Shown here piece by piece: positions 11,667 to 22,366 of a DNA stretch of 64,000 bases; the first letter of the stretch is position 1, and each line of letters starts with the position of its first letter. Origin of the DNA: Odontesthes bonariensis (lineage: Eukaryota; Chordata; Actinopteri; Atheriniformes; Atherinopsidae); NCBI RefSeq assembly GCF_027942865.1, contig NC_134524.1:20947536-21011535 (forward strand). The letters are read 5' to 3'. Under the pieces are notes generated by a model. The model worked only from the letters and a program-made list of their open reading frames with translations. It made no database searches and was not told where the DNA came from. Position numbers and translations under genes: made by a program.

Positions 11667-12125
11667 CTCATGCTTTACCTCCCTTGGACGAAAAACACCT
11701 GTGGAAGAAAAAAACAGGTGAACATGAGGAATAGCAGCGTAGAAAACCTAAAACTATTTTTGACCAAAAAAAAGAGAATGGATGTTGTTTTTCACTGTTT
11801 TAACAATTCCACCTTTATTATTCCAAAAACAGCTCCGTCTTGATCAACATGTCCCTCCCTATCCCTCTCTGCTGTGCTTCAGCTCTGCCTCCAGAGCCAC
11901 TCTGAGCAGAGACTGCTCTTGGCTCATAGTGTTTGTTTTCACACGGGGCACAGTGGATAGTTGCAAATCACATTAGAGGCTTGAGTTGCATCAGTTTCAG
12001 TACATTTGAAAAATGTAATCCAAGTGCACAAGTTCAGTTTTAAGGAGAATTTCTTGAAACAAATACTTAGAACAATAAAACAGGAAATTGCTAAGAATTC
12101 ATACAAGAAAACACTGAAATTTTTC
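11667..12125 (-). other. Probable 3' UTR of the chimeric lectin gene
   Basis: The stretch follows the stop codon at 12126. On the minus strand an AATAAA hexamer lies at 11814-11819, about 310 bases past the stop, and could be the polyadenylation signal. The outer hAT element begins right beyond this region. Confidence 0.4.
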
Positions 12126-15100
12126 TCACTGTGCTGTTTCTTTCTTGTTTGAATGTTGTCTTACGGTCGTCCTCCAATGGATCTTGAAATCATTGATGCC
12201 CTTGTTTCTCAGCTTTTCCTCCAACTGGGAAACAAACACAACCGTCGTTACCCTTATTGACTATAATGTCCACGATTAATTGGACATTTTTTTCAAAGAG
12301 TTCACAAATAAACCATTCCAAGAAGTATTCTCAATGGCTCAAATTCTCCCCACCCTCACCTGTTTTTGGATTTGTTGCTGGATCGCAGGGTTACACATGT
12401 CAAAGTCGGCACTGATTTTCACCAAAGTCTTCTTCTTAAAATCTGAAAAATAGTTGGTGATGTGACCATCAAAAAGAATTTTAGCATCCGCAAAGTTCTT
12501 TAAGTGACACGTGTTTGGGGTCCCATCATTTCACTTTGCTTAATTTTCCCAAAGTGAGAAGTTTTTGGGCAAAAAAGTATCCAGAAGTACAAAGTTTTCC
12601 AAGATTTTTTTTTTTTTGTTATTCACATAGACAAAAGAGACACAACTGTGATACTATTTTTTCCTTTAACAAAAAAGAATAAAAAATACTACTTAAAAAG
12701 TATTCTATAAAAAAGTTTTGTTTTTTTAAAACTAATGTGCACTTACAGTAGCACAGAAATGTAGATTTGGTATCACAGGACTTCCTACTCCATGCACCTC
12801 CATTGACTTGAGCACAGTTTGATCCTTCCCCTGAACTGCCAGCTTGTCCCTGCTGCCAATATCTGAAAAGGGTGTTCCTTCCATCAGACCACTTCCAGGA
12901 GTCTCCGAAAAGGCCAATCCAGACCAGCATCCCTGCCGGCACCAAACTCCGGATTTCCTCGTTCTCAGCGAGACTTCTCACGCGGACGAGGTCTGAGTGG
13001 CTCTTCCTGCAGTACTGCTGAGCACCGGCCCAGGTCATCGGTGTTTGCACAAGAATCTTAGCTTGAGATGCACCTTCTCTGCCTGTGAATGCAGAAATAA
13101 CCATGATTTATCAACACGTACATTGGAATCAGAAAAAGTCTTTAAAGTGGCGCCTAGTGTTTCAACGGTAAAGTTAAACGAAAGTTTACATTTTTGTAAA
13201 TGAAGTTTGATATAGAAGCGTAATACTGTTGGACTGTTTGTGTGCTTATCATTCAAATTTAAAGGAACAAGGGCTAAAAGTTGTTGAGAGAAAGGACCTC
13301 CAGTCAGCATGTCACTTTAAAGATCTCAGATCAACCAGCTGGTCCAGGATTTGCTAATCCCAGTTATGGTGAAAGAATTCACTTTGTATAACTTTCTTCA
13401 GTCATCCAAGATGATTGCAGTCTCTCAAGTTCATAGACATTTATATCATTATCAACAGGTAAGATTTAAAAATCAAGAGAAAATTGGCAAATCCAGAACA
13501 AAAAATCCATTTTTTTTTTTTTTAGAGGGCTAGATGTCATTTGTACTGGTTGTATATGTACTATTTCATCATTGTACATACACTTTTTGTATGTGTACTA
13601 TGGAAGAAAAAAATCTAAAGCAGAATGATTTCAAATAGAGACAGTTAGCCAGAATAAATCAAAAGTAGTGCGAGAATTTAGCTCTGAGAGTAGAATATAA
13701 GGTAAAACAACAAATTTAAGTTATTTTTAAATTTATAAGATCTAATCATTTATGTCCTAATATTCAGTGAATTGCAGCACACTAAGGACCTGAGAACAGT
13801 TCAAAAGGAAATATAGAATTATTCTCTGAACAGATATGAAGGTTTCTACTTTTAGACCACAAATGAATAGTCCACAGATTCATTAATATTCTCTGCACTT
13901 AAAAAAAAAAAAATAGGAAAAGAAAATGGTCCGAAAACAGCAGCTGGGTAAGATAGGACCAGAGTTCCACTCATCTGACCTCTAAAATATTCATCCCTCA
14001 GTTTTAGAGGGAAAGAATGATCTATTTCCCTGAGGAATTGGCTAATAATACCAATGTAGTAAGCACAACATGTGGTGCTGCCGTGAAACAATAACATTTA
14101 GGTCAGATATTTAATCTTGTTTACATTTGATGACTCTAGGTTAAGAGGGGTCTGTTTTTATTGCCGTGACAACTAATACAGCAACTAATTCAATGAGCCA
14201 AAAAGCTTGAAGTTGTGTCAGCCTGTCAATTCAATTCAGGTAATCAGAGTGTGGCCCAGCCCATCGGGTGCAGACGGATTGTTAACGAAAAGGATTTGTG
14301 CAGTAATATTACCATAAAAGCATAAAAAGTAGTTAAGTGTGCCGCAGTCCAGGGCTTTCCATTCCCCCGTGTCTTGTATGCCAACACAGTGCTGGATGCC
14401 GGTCCGGGTGTCGGGTTCACCAGCAGCCCACTTCTTAAACTCATCTTTAACATCTCCATAGTAACCTCCATCTGACAGGGACCACCTCCAGGTCAACACG
14501 TCGTCATACAAACCAATCCAGAAGTTCTGAAGGTTCTTTTCATGCATCTTGTCAAGAATTGTGTTCATTTCCTGAGGGTTGTCGACGGCGGCCAGGTCAG
14601 TGAAGCTCTCTCTGCAGTAAGTTTGGGCTGCAGACCAGGTCATCGGCTCATGATCAATAAAAACGTAGTCGCGGCTGCAATAATCAAAGGAGCAGTGATC
14701 TGTGGGCAGACAACAAACATTCAGCAACAACTTGGTTTGTCAGGGTGTGGTGTGGCTTTGAGGGATTCGTGGGAATGTCTGTGAAAAGAGGTGAACTAAG
14801 CAGAGGTGAACATCTGCAAACATCATAGGTACTTTTAGAAAGTACGCTTCTGCTTGGCAGACGTTTGAAAAGAGATCCGATTAAACATTGTCCTTTTTTT
14901 TCTTACCAACAGAAGGGGGCCGCTGTGGGAATGTGTTTTTAGGATGCTCCCAGTTGCTGTAGACCTCGACTTCACACAGAATCAGAGGCACATTAGGGTG
15001 GAATACAGTCACATTGCGACCAGCGACCCCTCCGAAATCGAAGGTCATCAGAGACTGGGAACAGCTGGTGATGCCTGAACATCTGCAAGAGATCGACAGA

Positions 15101-18100
15101 AAGACAAGATATGCCTGACACTATGAGATAAAAGGGAATTTTTTTTATGACTTCATTAATCAGATTCTTTTGATTTTGCTCATCTACCAGACTCAGCAAT
15201 GTAAATCAATACTGGACAGTTTGTGTAGGGATATTGTCAATCAATGAATTACTAGAAGGCCACATCGATGAGTTGCCTCAGTTTTGTCGCCGTTGATTGT
15301 AACCACTTTGGTGATTGTTTAACAAGAGTTTGGAGTTTAACACTCCTTACAACAGATTATGGTGTTGATACAATAAGATATGACGAACAACATTCTCAAG
15401 GACCACAGCCATCCAGCGCGCAGACTGTTCTCGCTGTTACCGTCGGGCAGACGACACAGGAGCCTTCTTCCACCGAGCCATCAGGCTCATCAACAAATAG
15501 ACTTGTATTTGTATTGTATTTCGAAACTTGCAATTCTTCTATTTTGCACATTCTTTTATTCAATGTTAATATCACCCTTTTTTTCAAACTATTATCGTTT
15601 CTTATTGACCGCACTGTTGAGTCGCACGTTGGTCTCATCCAACACATTTCATTGCATTGTTGACCCTGTGTTTTCATGCATACGACAAATAAACTTGAAA
15701 CTTGAAACTCGAAATTTAAAATTTTATAAAGCATTACTCCCAAATCTAGTGCATTTTTTTCAACATTGTTCAAATTCGTTTACTGTGGTGGGTTAACAGG
15801 AATTTCTGAAATAAATGATAAGGTGTTGGTTTATACCATACAATTACATAAACCCTGATGTTGTTCTACGATCATATAGTTCATAAAATAATGCACATTT
15901 AATAATACACTGTATATATGTAATTTGCAGCAAATGCTTCGTGAAATAACATTTGGATGCAGGTGTCTTTTTTGAAGTATGCTGGAACTGTTTAAAAAGT
16001 TCAACAAAGGGTCACAACTTAAAAGGAAAAAGTGCAGATAACTATTTCCACAAAAACTATTTCCATGGATGAGCGGACAGTTATCCCTGCCACAGTGAAC
16101 AAATTTGAGTTGAAGTAGGGTCTGCTTTGCTGCAGGAACAGTGATCACACAATTAGAGTTTGTGAACATTGCAGTCAAAGTCAACACGATTATGAAACAA
16201 TTTTCAAAATTTGTTTTCAGAGACCTCACATCATCTACGTAGACCTCAACTCCATCGGCGCAGTCTTTGGTGAGGGCAAGCTGGACCACTGTCACGTTGT
16301 ATGGAACCAGTAGATCCACCCTCAGCCACTGGTCAGGTTTAGCTTCGGTTATGCTACAGGTGGTAAACTGAACCCCGTCTATAGCATTGCTGGCTCCCCC
16401 GGCTGTTCTCCATCTTGTGGTAGACTGAAATGCTATCCCTCTCACAGCCACATTTTCTTTCAACAAAAACGGAGATAAACAAGGTCAAGAATTCATAACA
16501 TGTACAAAAACTATCCAGACAGACTGACATACAGCAAAGCTTTCTGTTTAATGCCTATTACACAACAGAATCTAGATGTATGGGAGCATGAGGAGCAATG
16601 AGTCTTTAATGTGAACTGTACCAACAGGAGGCATGGAAACAAAGAATTGGAAAGTAGTGTTTTTCATCTGCACGTGTTAAGATTTGATATTGGCTCTATA
16701 AACAATACAGAAACTAAACTTAAATGGATATTTAAGCCTAAACCATGATCATTTCTTTTTGATTCGAGAATCAGAAAATGAACCTGCAGTTGTGTGTGGG
16801 GGGGGCTTACCAAGCACAGTGCCATAAACCAGGACTTCACAAAGTGTCAGATTTTTCTGTTGTCCAGGAAGAACAACGTGGACAAAACGACCGAGCATCA
16901 TTTTAAACTTGTAGTCATATTTGTGCTGTCCTTCTGTCATCGAGAAGGTGGCACACCTGGTGGAAAGCAGGAAGGATTAATAATAATATTAGGCTGGTTG
17001 GTAAGTATTAACAGGCCCGTGCACAGATAGATAGTGGTGCTCAAGCACCTGCCCTTTTGCCCTGGATGAGAAAAGTGCCCTTTCTGCTGGTGCCCAATTT
17101 TTTATAAATATAATAAAATAAAAATTACTTTTTCTGTCATCAATTCCCCCCAACTGTGTTTCGGCCCATCAGCCCGTCTTTGTTTTGTCTTTGTTTTTGT
17201 CTGGCCTTGTTTTTGCCTATTATTCATTTATTTATTCAATTTGATAATTTGAGTTAGTATTGGTTGCGTTAACAAAAATAAATATATACGTTGAAAATAT
17301 CCGACTGTGTTATTTATTTATTTATCATTATTTTAATTTCATGTATAATTTTGGCGATGGGTGCCCTTTTTTTTGCTTGAGCACCTGTCCCCCAAAATGT
17401 CTGTGCACGTGCCTGAGTATTAATGTTTTAATGGTAAGCAACTATTCTTTTGTTCCTGTTGACATCACTTTTGGTTGTTGGTGTCATTCCTGAGGCCAAT
17501 GCGGATCTCTGCACCATTCAGCTGTTCCTGACAGCATGTTGATACCATGACGGACACACCAGTTATGTGGTAGATACTCCTCAGGTCCAGTCTCCACCAG
17601 GGGTTGTCCTGCAGTGGGACTGAGGCGCAGGTTTTTCCCGAATCTGCTGGTCTACGGTCATAATCAATGGCCATAAGTGGACCATTTACGGCTGAAGTTG
17701 GTTCCGCAGACTGTGTGGCTATTCCTCTATGTGCCACGTTACCTGTCAAGAGTGCGACGGAGGCAATTATAAGAAGAATAAATAAAAAATAATTGATCAT
17801 AAATTGAATAGGAATTCCAAAGTAATGGAGTTCCCAGCACCGTAGCACTCGGCACAGCAGGGTTTACGGCCACATTGACTGCTAGATGCTGATTACATAT
17901 CAAAACAAACTGCCCCATAGACTTAGATATTATAAGAGAATTTGACCCAGTAACAATTATTTTTTTGGCACAACTAAGGTCACAATAACTGTGAATGTTG
18001 GTCTAAATGGACCATAAAGATTACATAAAGGAAAAATCCCCTTTTTTCTGTTCTTGGGGAGCATATATTAGGGTGTCTAAAGTCTAAATTTCCCAAAACA

Positions 18101-20255
18101 AAACCCTGGCATTTTATTGTGTCCCTTTTAAAGGTGCCTCGTTTTAAAGAGCCATTCCGGTTTTTATTTTAATCCCTTCTTAAGTTCACTCCACCTCTTG
18201 TGCAAAGCCTCTGAGCCCCGCCCGCTCGTATTCAAACTGCTGAACTGATGAAAACATCTTATTGTGGAAATGTTCTGTTGTCAGCTGTACTGAGGAGCAT
18301 GCATCTCATATGTCAACACCAGGCCTGTCCTCACTCCCGTTGCTCGACTTACCACCATGTGCTGCTCTCAGCCTGTTAACATCACATATGTTTCTCAAAA
18401 AGATGCAGGTCTCCAGGTCCAATTGTGTGATGAGATTATGATACACCAAATGTTTAAATGCAGTAAATAACGGTACACGTGCATTACGACGAGCTACTCT
18501 GTGGAAATCTCCGGTTTGGTTGTGGTTGGGGTAGAGTAGCTGCTGACCTCACCCAAAGGGCGGGGTTGAGCACTTGCTCAGTCTCCACCTCTCCAAACAG
18601 AGTGCTGCAGCAAGGTTGTTTCAGTAGGAGTCAGACAAGAGCCACTGTGCCTGAATTAACAGGTATTTGGATCAAAGCCTATCTCATACATATCAATAAG
18701 ATCTCAGTAAATTTAAAAAAAAAGGGCATAATATCGTATAATATGTCACCTTTACAGACATTTAACGGCTAACTGGACAAACAAGCTGTCAAAAGATGAC
18801 AGAAGAGGAGAGTTCTTGTTGAACATAATGTGTAATAAGTGTTATTACTAATAACACAAAGAATGAGCGGAAGTCCAAACCAAAACTGCACACCGTGACA
18901 CTTTTAATTGCACTGAATCTTTCACGGGAGGCCATAAATGCCTCTATTTAACCTTGTAGCACCCACAGTTGCAGATATGCAACAAGCGTTTTATTTATTT
19001 GCATTATTTATTTACATTATATTTTTATTTATATTTTTATTTACATTACATTGTGTGATTTTTTTAATTTACATACATTATTTACATTCATGTGATATAT
19101 TTTTTTACATTACATTTTATGTGCCGACAGTTGTCACAGCAATCATTTTCTTGGGTCAGTGAATTACACTCTGCTTTGCGGTGGTCTGTTCTAGTTCGTT
19201 CTGGTCTCGTTTGGTGTGGTCTACTTTGTCCACCTTTCACAGCGGTAATGGGAGGTCAGGTGTCCAAATTGTATTATTACAAAATTAATCAGGAAAGCCC
19301 ACAGTTGCAAATATGCAACATTGCCTAAAATGATCAAAAATAGCCCAATTCCAAAAATTCCAAAAATATTGATTTATTCCCACCCAAAAAGATGCAAGAA
19401 GAGCCAAAATGATTTTTTTTCAATGATTATTCATATGCTTGGGTGCTACAAGGTTAAGAGTTCTTGGTAAGTCAAAGTTTTCCTTTACCCAATGAAACAT
19501 CGCCGCATCTGTACAGTGTGTGAGAACAAAAATAGGCATCTCCCTGAAACCATTCAGATTTGTGCATGTTACCTTTTACCCCTCATATTTATTTATGTCA
19601 TTATTGGTTCTCTTTACCTCGTGGGGCAATATTCTTTCAGGGGTGCGTATTGCACGATGTTGTCAATGTACTATTTTATGTGGTCATCAAACTTTAAGGT
19701 TAGGCTGTACTGGGTACAATGACAGTAAATTCCCGATTCTGATGAAGGACTGCGATGAAAACGGTATCAGGTGGCGTTATCCAGCATCACGAGTACTTCT
19801 CACACGTGAGCGCATTTGGCTCTATTTCTAAGTCATTTAGAAAAGTATTTAGAAACTATTTTTCTCAAACAAAATGTTTTCTTACCTGTCTGGTGAGTAA
19901 CCTTCAAACAGACAATAACCGACCCTGTAAACAAGAGGTTTCACACTGATATTACTCCCAGTCAATATCCTTCAACTTTCGTGCAAATGACCAAGCAGAG
20001 TGTCAGTTATTATGGCTGGAGAAAAAAAAAATGTTCCCCCCTGAATCACAAATTTTAATTGCTGAATTAAGGTCAGTGCAAGAATTCTGAATGAAATTAT
20101 ATGAATTATCTTGTGTCTTGCATATAATACACGAATCCTTTGAGTGATCTGTTACTTCAAATTAAACAAACACACAAAAAGATTCTGTGAATTCAACAGA
20201 TTGATTTGTTTTATAACTTACCCCAAATGAAAATAGATTTCAATCCCCACTCCAT
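12126..20255 (-). CDS. Secreted chimeric lectin: two F-type plus two C-type lectin domains
   Basis: Ten exons join in phase to 1,806 bases (601 residues): 20222-20255, 19886-19924, 17469-17742, 16811-16956, 16225-16456, 14907-15082, 14313-14699, 12747-13082, 12360-12442, 12126-12224. Exons 1-2 give a signal peptide starting MEWGLKSIFIW. Residues about 25-164 and 165-300 are F-type (fucolectin) domains, recognised by NVAHRGIATQS, NPWWRLDL and LNGAEIRIG in the first, and NVAVRGIAFQS, QWLRVDL and LCEVEVY in the second. Residues about 301-429 and 430-541 are C-type lectin domains (MTWSAAQTYC, FWIGLYDD; MTWAGAQQYC, VWIGLFGD). A tail of about 60 residues with LEEKLRNKGI follows. Such proteins are secreted carbohydrate recognisers. 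Canonical sugar ligands are partly lost: the first F-type domain has CASV where a histidine is expected, and CTLD2 has QAG in place of EPN/QPD. The exon model is strong; expression is unknown. Confidence 0.85.
15385..15715 (+). repeat. LINE 3' end in a lectin intron
   Basis: The plus strand encodes LKDHSHPARRLFSLLPSGRR followed by an untranslated tail and a terminal series of ACTTGAA units (ATAAACTTGAAACTTGAAAC). Both the protein tail and the short tandem end are typical of non-LTR retrotransposon 3' ends in fish. The copy is truncated at its 5' side and lies in the intron between exons 5 and 6 of the chimeric lectin gene. Confidence 0.6.
17012..17415. mobile_element. Non-autonomous hAT element (404 bp)
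   Basis: The ends are CAGGCCCGTGCACAGA and its inverted partner TCTGTGCACGTGCCTG. Flanking 8-base duplications AGTATTAA at 17004-17011 and 17416-17423 match perfectly. Motifs GTGCTCAAGCACCTG and TTGAGCACCTG near the two ends extend the inversion. There is no coding capacity. It sits in the intron between the two exons of the first F-type domain. Confidence 0.85.
18948..19457. mobile_element. TTAA-flanked MITE (510 bp)
   Basis: The left end TTAACCTTGTAGCACCCA and the right end TGGGTGCTACAAGGTTAA are perfect inverted copies, each including TTAA, the target of piggyBac-like transposases. The motif CCCACAGTTGCARATATGCAAC recurs near both ends. There is no long open frame. The element lies in intron 2 of the chimeric lectin gene. 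Confidence 0.8.
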
Positions 20256-20616
20256 GATTTGAAGAGTACTCTGGACATTAATATAAAAGTACGTTCCAGC
20301 ACACAAGTATGTTAGAAACTTCTCTGACTGAAATGCACTGAAACCCAGAGCCTTGGTCTTCGTTTTTCTGGACTTCAACCCAAAAAACAGCCCTAATGTA
20401 TTGGTGTCCTGTGCTCCCATTGGGCAGATGAGCATTTGAATTGATCTATATGCAAATAAAGGATAACCACATCTACAGAAGTCCTCCTACCTGGATTGCA
20501 ATAGGACAACCGGGAAAGGCCACAATAAATAAAAGCAAACAAGGACATATGGGGAGAAATTCATTGATAGACTTATTATAAAAGCATGTAGGTTAATTCA
20601 TTTCTATACACTTGAG

Positions 20617-20720
20617 GGGCGTTTAGCACTGTCACCTCTCAGCAGTGAAGTTCTGCTACAAACTCGGTTGAGCCTTTTCTGTGTGAGGTTTGCACATCCT
20701 TCCACAGTCCAACAGGAATA
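20617..20720 (+). repeat. Degenerate fish interspersed repeat
   Basis: The order GTTTAGCACTGTCACCTCTC, then GAGCCTTTTCTGTGTGAGG, TTTGCACATCC and CCACAGTCCAA follows a very common dispersed fish repeat that begins with a GTTAGCACTGTCGCCTCACA-like block. It is heavily diverged and its boundaries are approximate. Confidence 0.45.
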
Positions 20721-22366
20721 TTAGGTTTAGTTGGTTGGAGCAAGAGCAAACTGCATAGATGAAGTGGCAACTTATCCCGTGACCTTTCATTTGCTATTTA
20801 TTCGAGAGGTTCTTTTTCTTGTGTTAAAAATTTGTCCTTTTTTGGGCAGGAACGTTTGGCTCCCAAAGAATGAATCTAATGGGGGAAATATTTGGTGTAA
20901 ATAAAGGTTTCTTGCAGTATTTGGATAGATAACGGTTCCTGTGAAAATTACAAAAGGACATAGTTGTTTCGCTGCGGTTTGTTGTGTCATCATACAGTAT
21001 TTTGAAATGTACTCCTTTATTCTTTTTTGTTCATTACTGGCAATTCAATAAATACCCTAATCTAATTTAATGTAAAGTTAGATATGGTAATGTATACGTG
21101 GGCTTTTTTCTTTTTAAAATACCAACTGGAAAAAAAACACCCCTCGTGATCAGTAAATTGTCATACTGTTTCAAATGATCAATTCATTCATTCATGCATT
21201 TATTTGTTTGTTTGCACAATGAATCCCAAGTAGTTTCACATCTGCATGTGCAGTAGTTATATTGGTCCACAGCACAAAAAGGTAGCAGTTTGTTTAAAAA
21301 AAAAAAGTTCGCTTCTGAGGAGGAACAGTAGAAGGCAGATGGTGGTGCTTCAGGGCCTGTCGATAGAGAGCAAAAAAGTGCTCGTTAATGCCTCTAAGAA
21401 ATCATCGAACAGATTTGTTTTCTCCCTCTGAATCTGCTTGAACTGGGAACATTCTGTCGGCGTGTTTAAAAGTGGACAGCGCTGCTCTGTCTGTTCTGAA
21501 AATGTTTCATTCAGTCATGACTTTGTCTTCGGGCATGTCCGATTTGTTGCAGTGCTTGGAGAACAAAGTCCTCCAAGTTGAATTGACTATAAGCAAGAAG
21601 CATGTTTTTTTCACTCGTCTTTAAACCAAAAAAATGAATTCCTCAAGTTCCTCGCATCTTTTCAAAATTTCAGTTCAATGATTACAGCATCAAAATAAAA
21701 CTTTATTGTAGAATAACAATCAAGATCCGAAATACATCTTATCCAATAACTAAGACAGTCACTCATTATGTATTATGTTATGATCCTGACCGAGACTGTT
21801 CCACTAAAAATCATTACACGACTCTTTAGTCCAGTCCAGCTCCATGTGATTTGCTGCCTCTCAGCTTATTGACCCGGTTTTTACAACCCTGAACTGGTGG
21901 GTACTTTTGGTGGTGCGGGAGAGATGGAGGTGAGCGATATCTATGGCAACTGCACAAACTCCACCCATTGAAGAACACTACAGGGAGGTTGAAAGTTCTG
22001 AAAAAGCTAGAAAGCGCACCTCGAGTAAAAACAGATGTCTATACTTTCTGTAGATTTGAAATCAGTCACAAAATATACAACCTGTCACACAAAAACAGAC
22101 CACAAACTCAAACCACTCCTTCCATCGACATGACAGCACATGAATGGATTCGTCTCCAGGGAACTTCTGGTTCTCCACAAGCAAGAGTCAGTGAATGGCC
22201 TCTATTCAACAGCCTGTTTTGGAAAATGAAGAGTTAATCCACGATTCAGTTATTTCCGGATGATTTAAGGACACATGGAAAGCCTTTTTTCATGTTCTAA
22301 TCAGTAGCTTGTTGTGCAGAAAGCAAAGGTGATTGAGGCATAAACAGGTGGAGCTGGTTCATTGCA
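20721..22366. other. Spacer between the two lectin genes
   Basis: No exon was found here. On the minus strand an AATAAA hexamer at 21702-21707 lies about 660 bases past the stop of the upstream lectin gene and may end its transcript. The rest is A+T-rich without recognised content. Confidence 0.4.

Noticed and set aside
17743-17848. Alternative start for the chimeric lectin (MINYFLFILLIIASVALL) reading straight into the first F-type exon
   Set aside because: The hydrophobic stretch is the pyrimidine-rich tract before a good acceptor. The upstream leader exons at 20222-20255 and 19886-19924 fit in phase and mirror those of the neighbouring gene. It cannot be fully excluded without RNA data.
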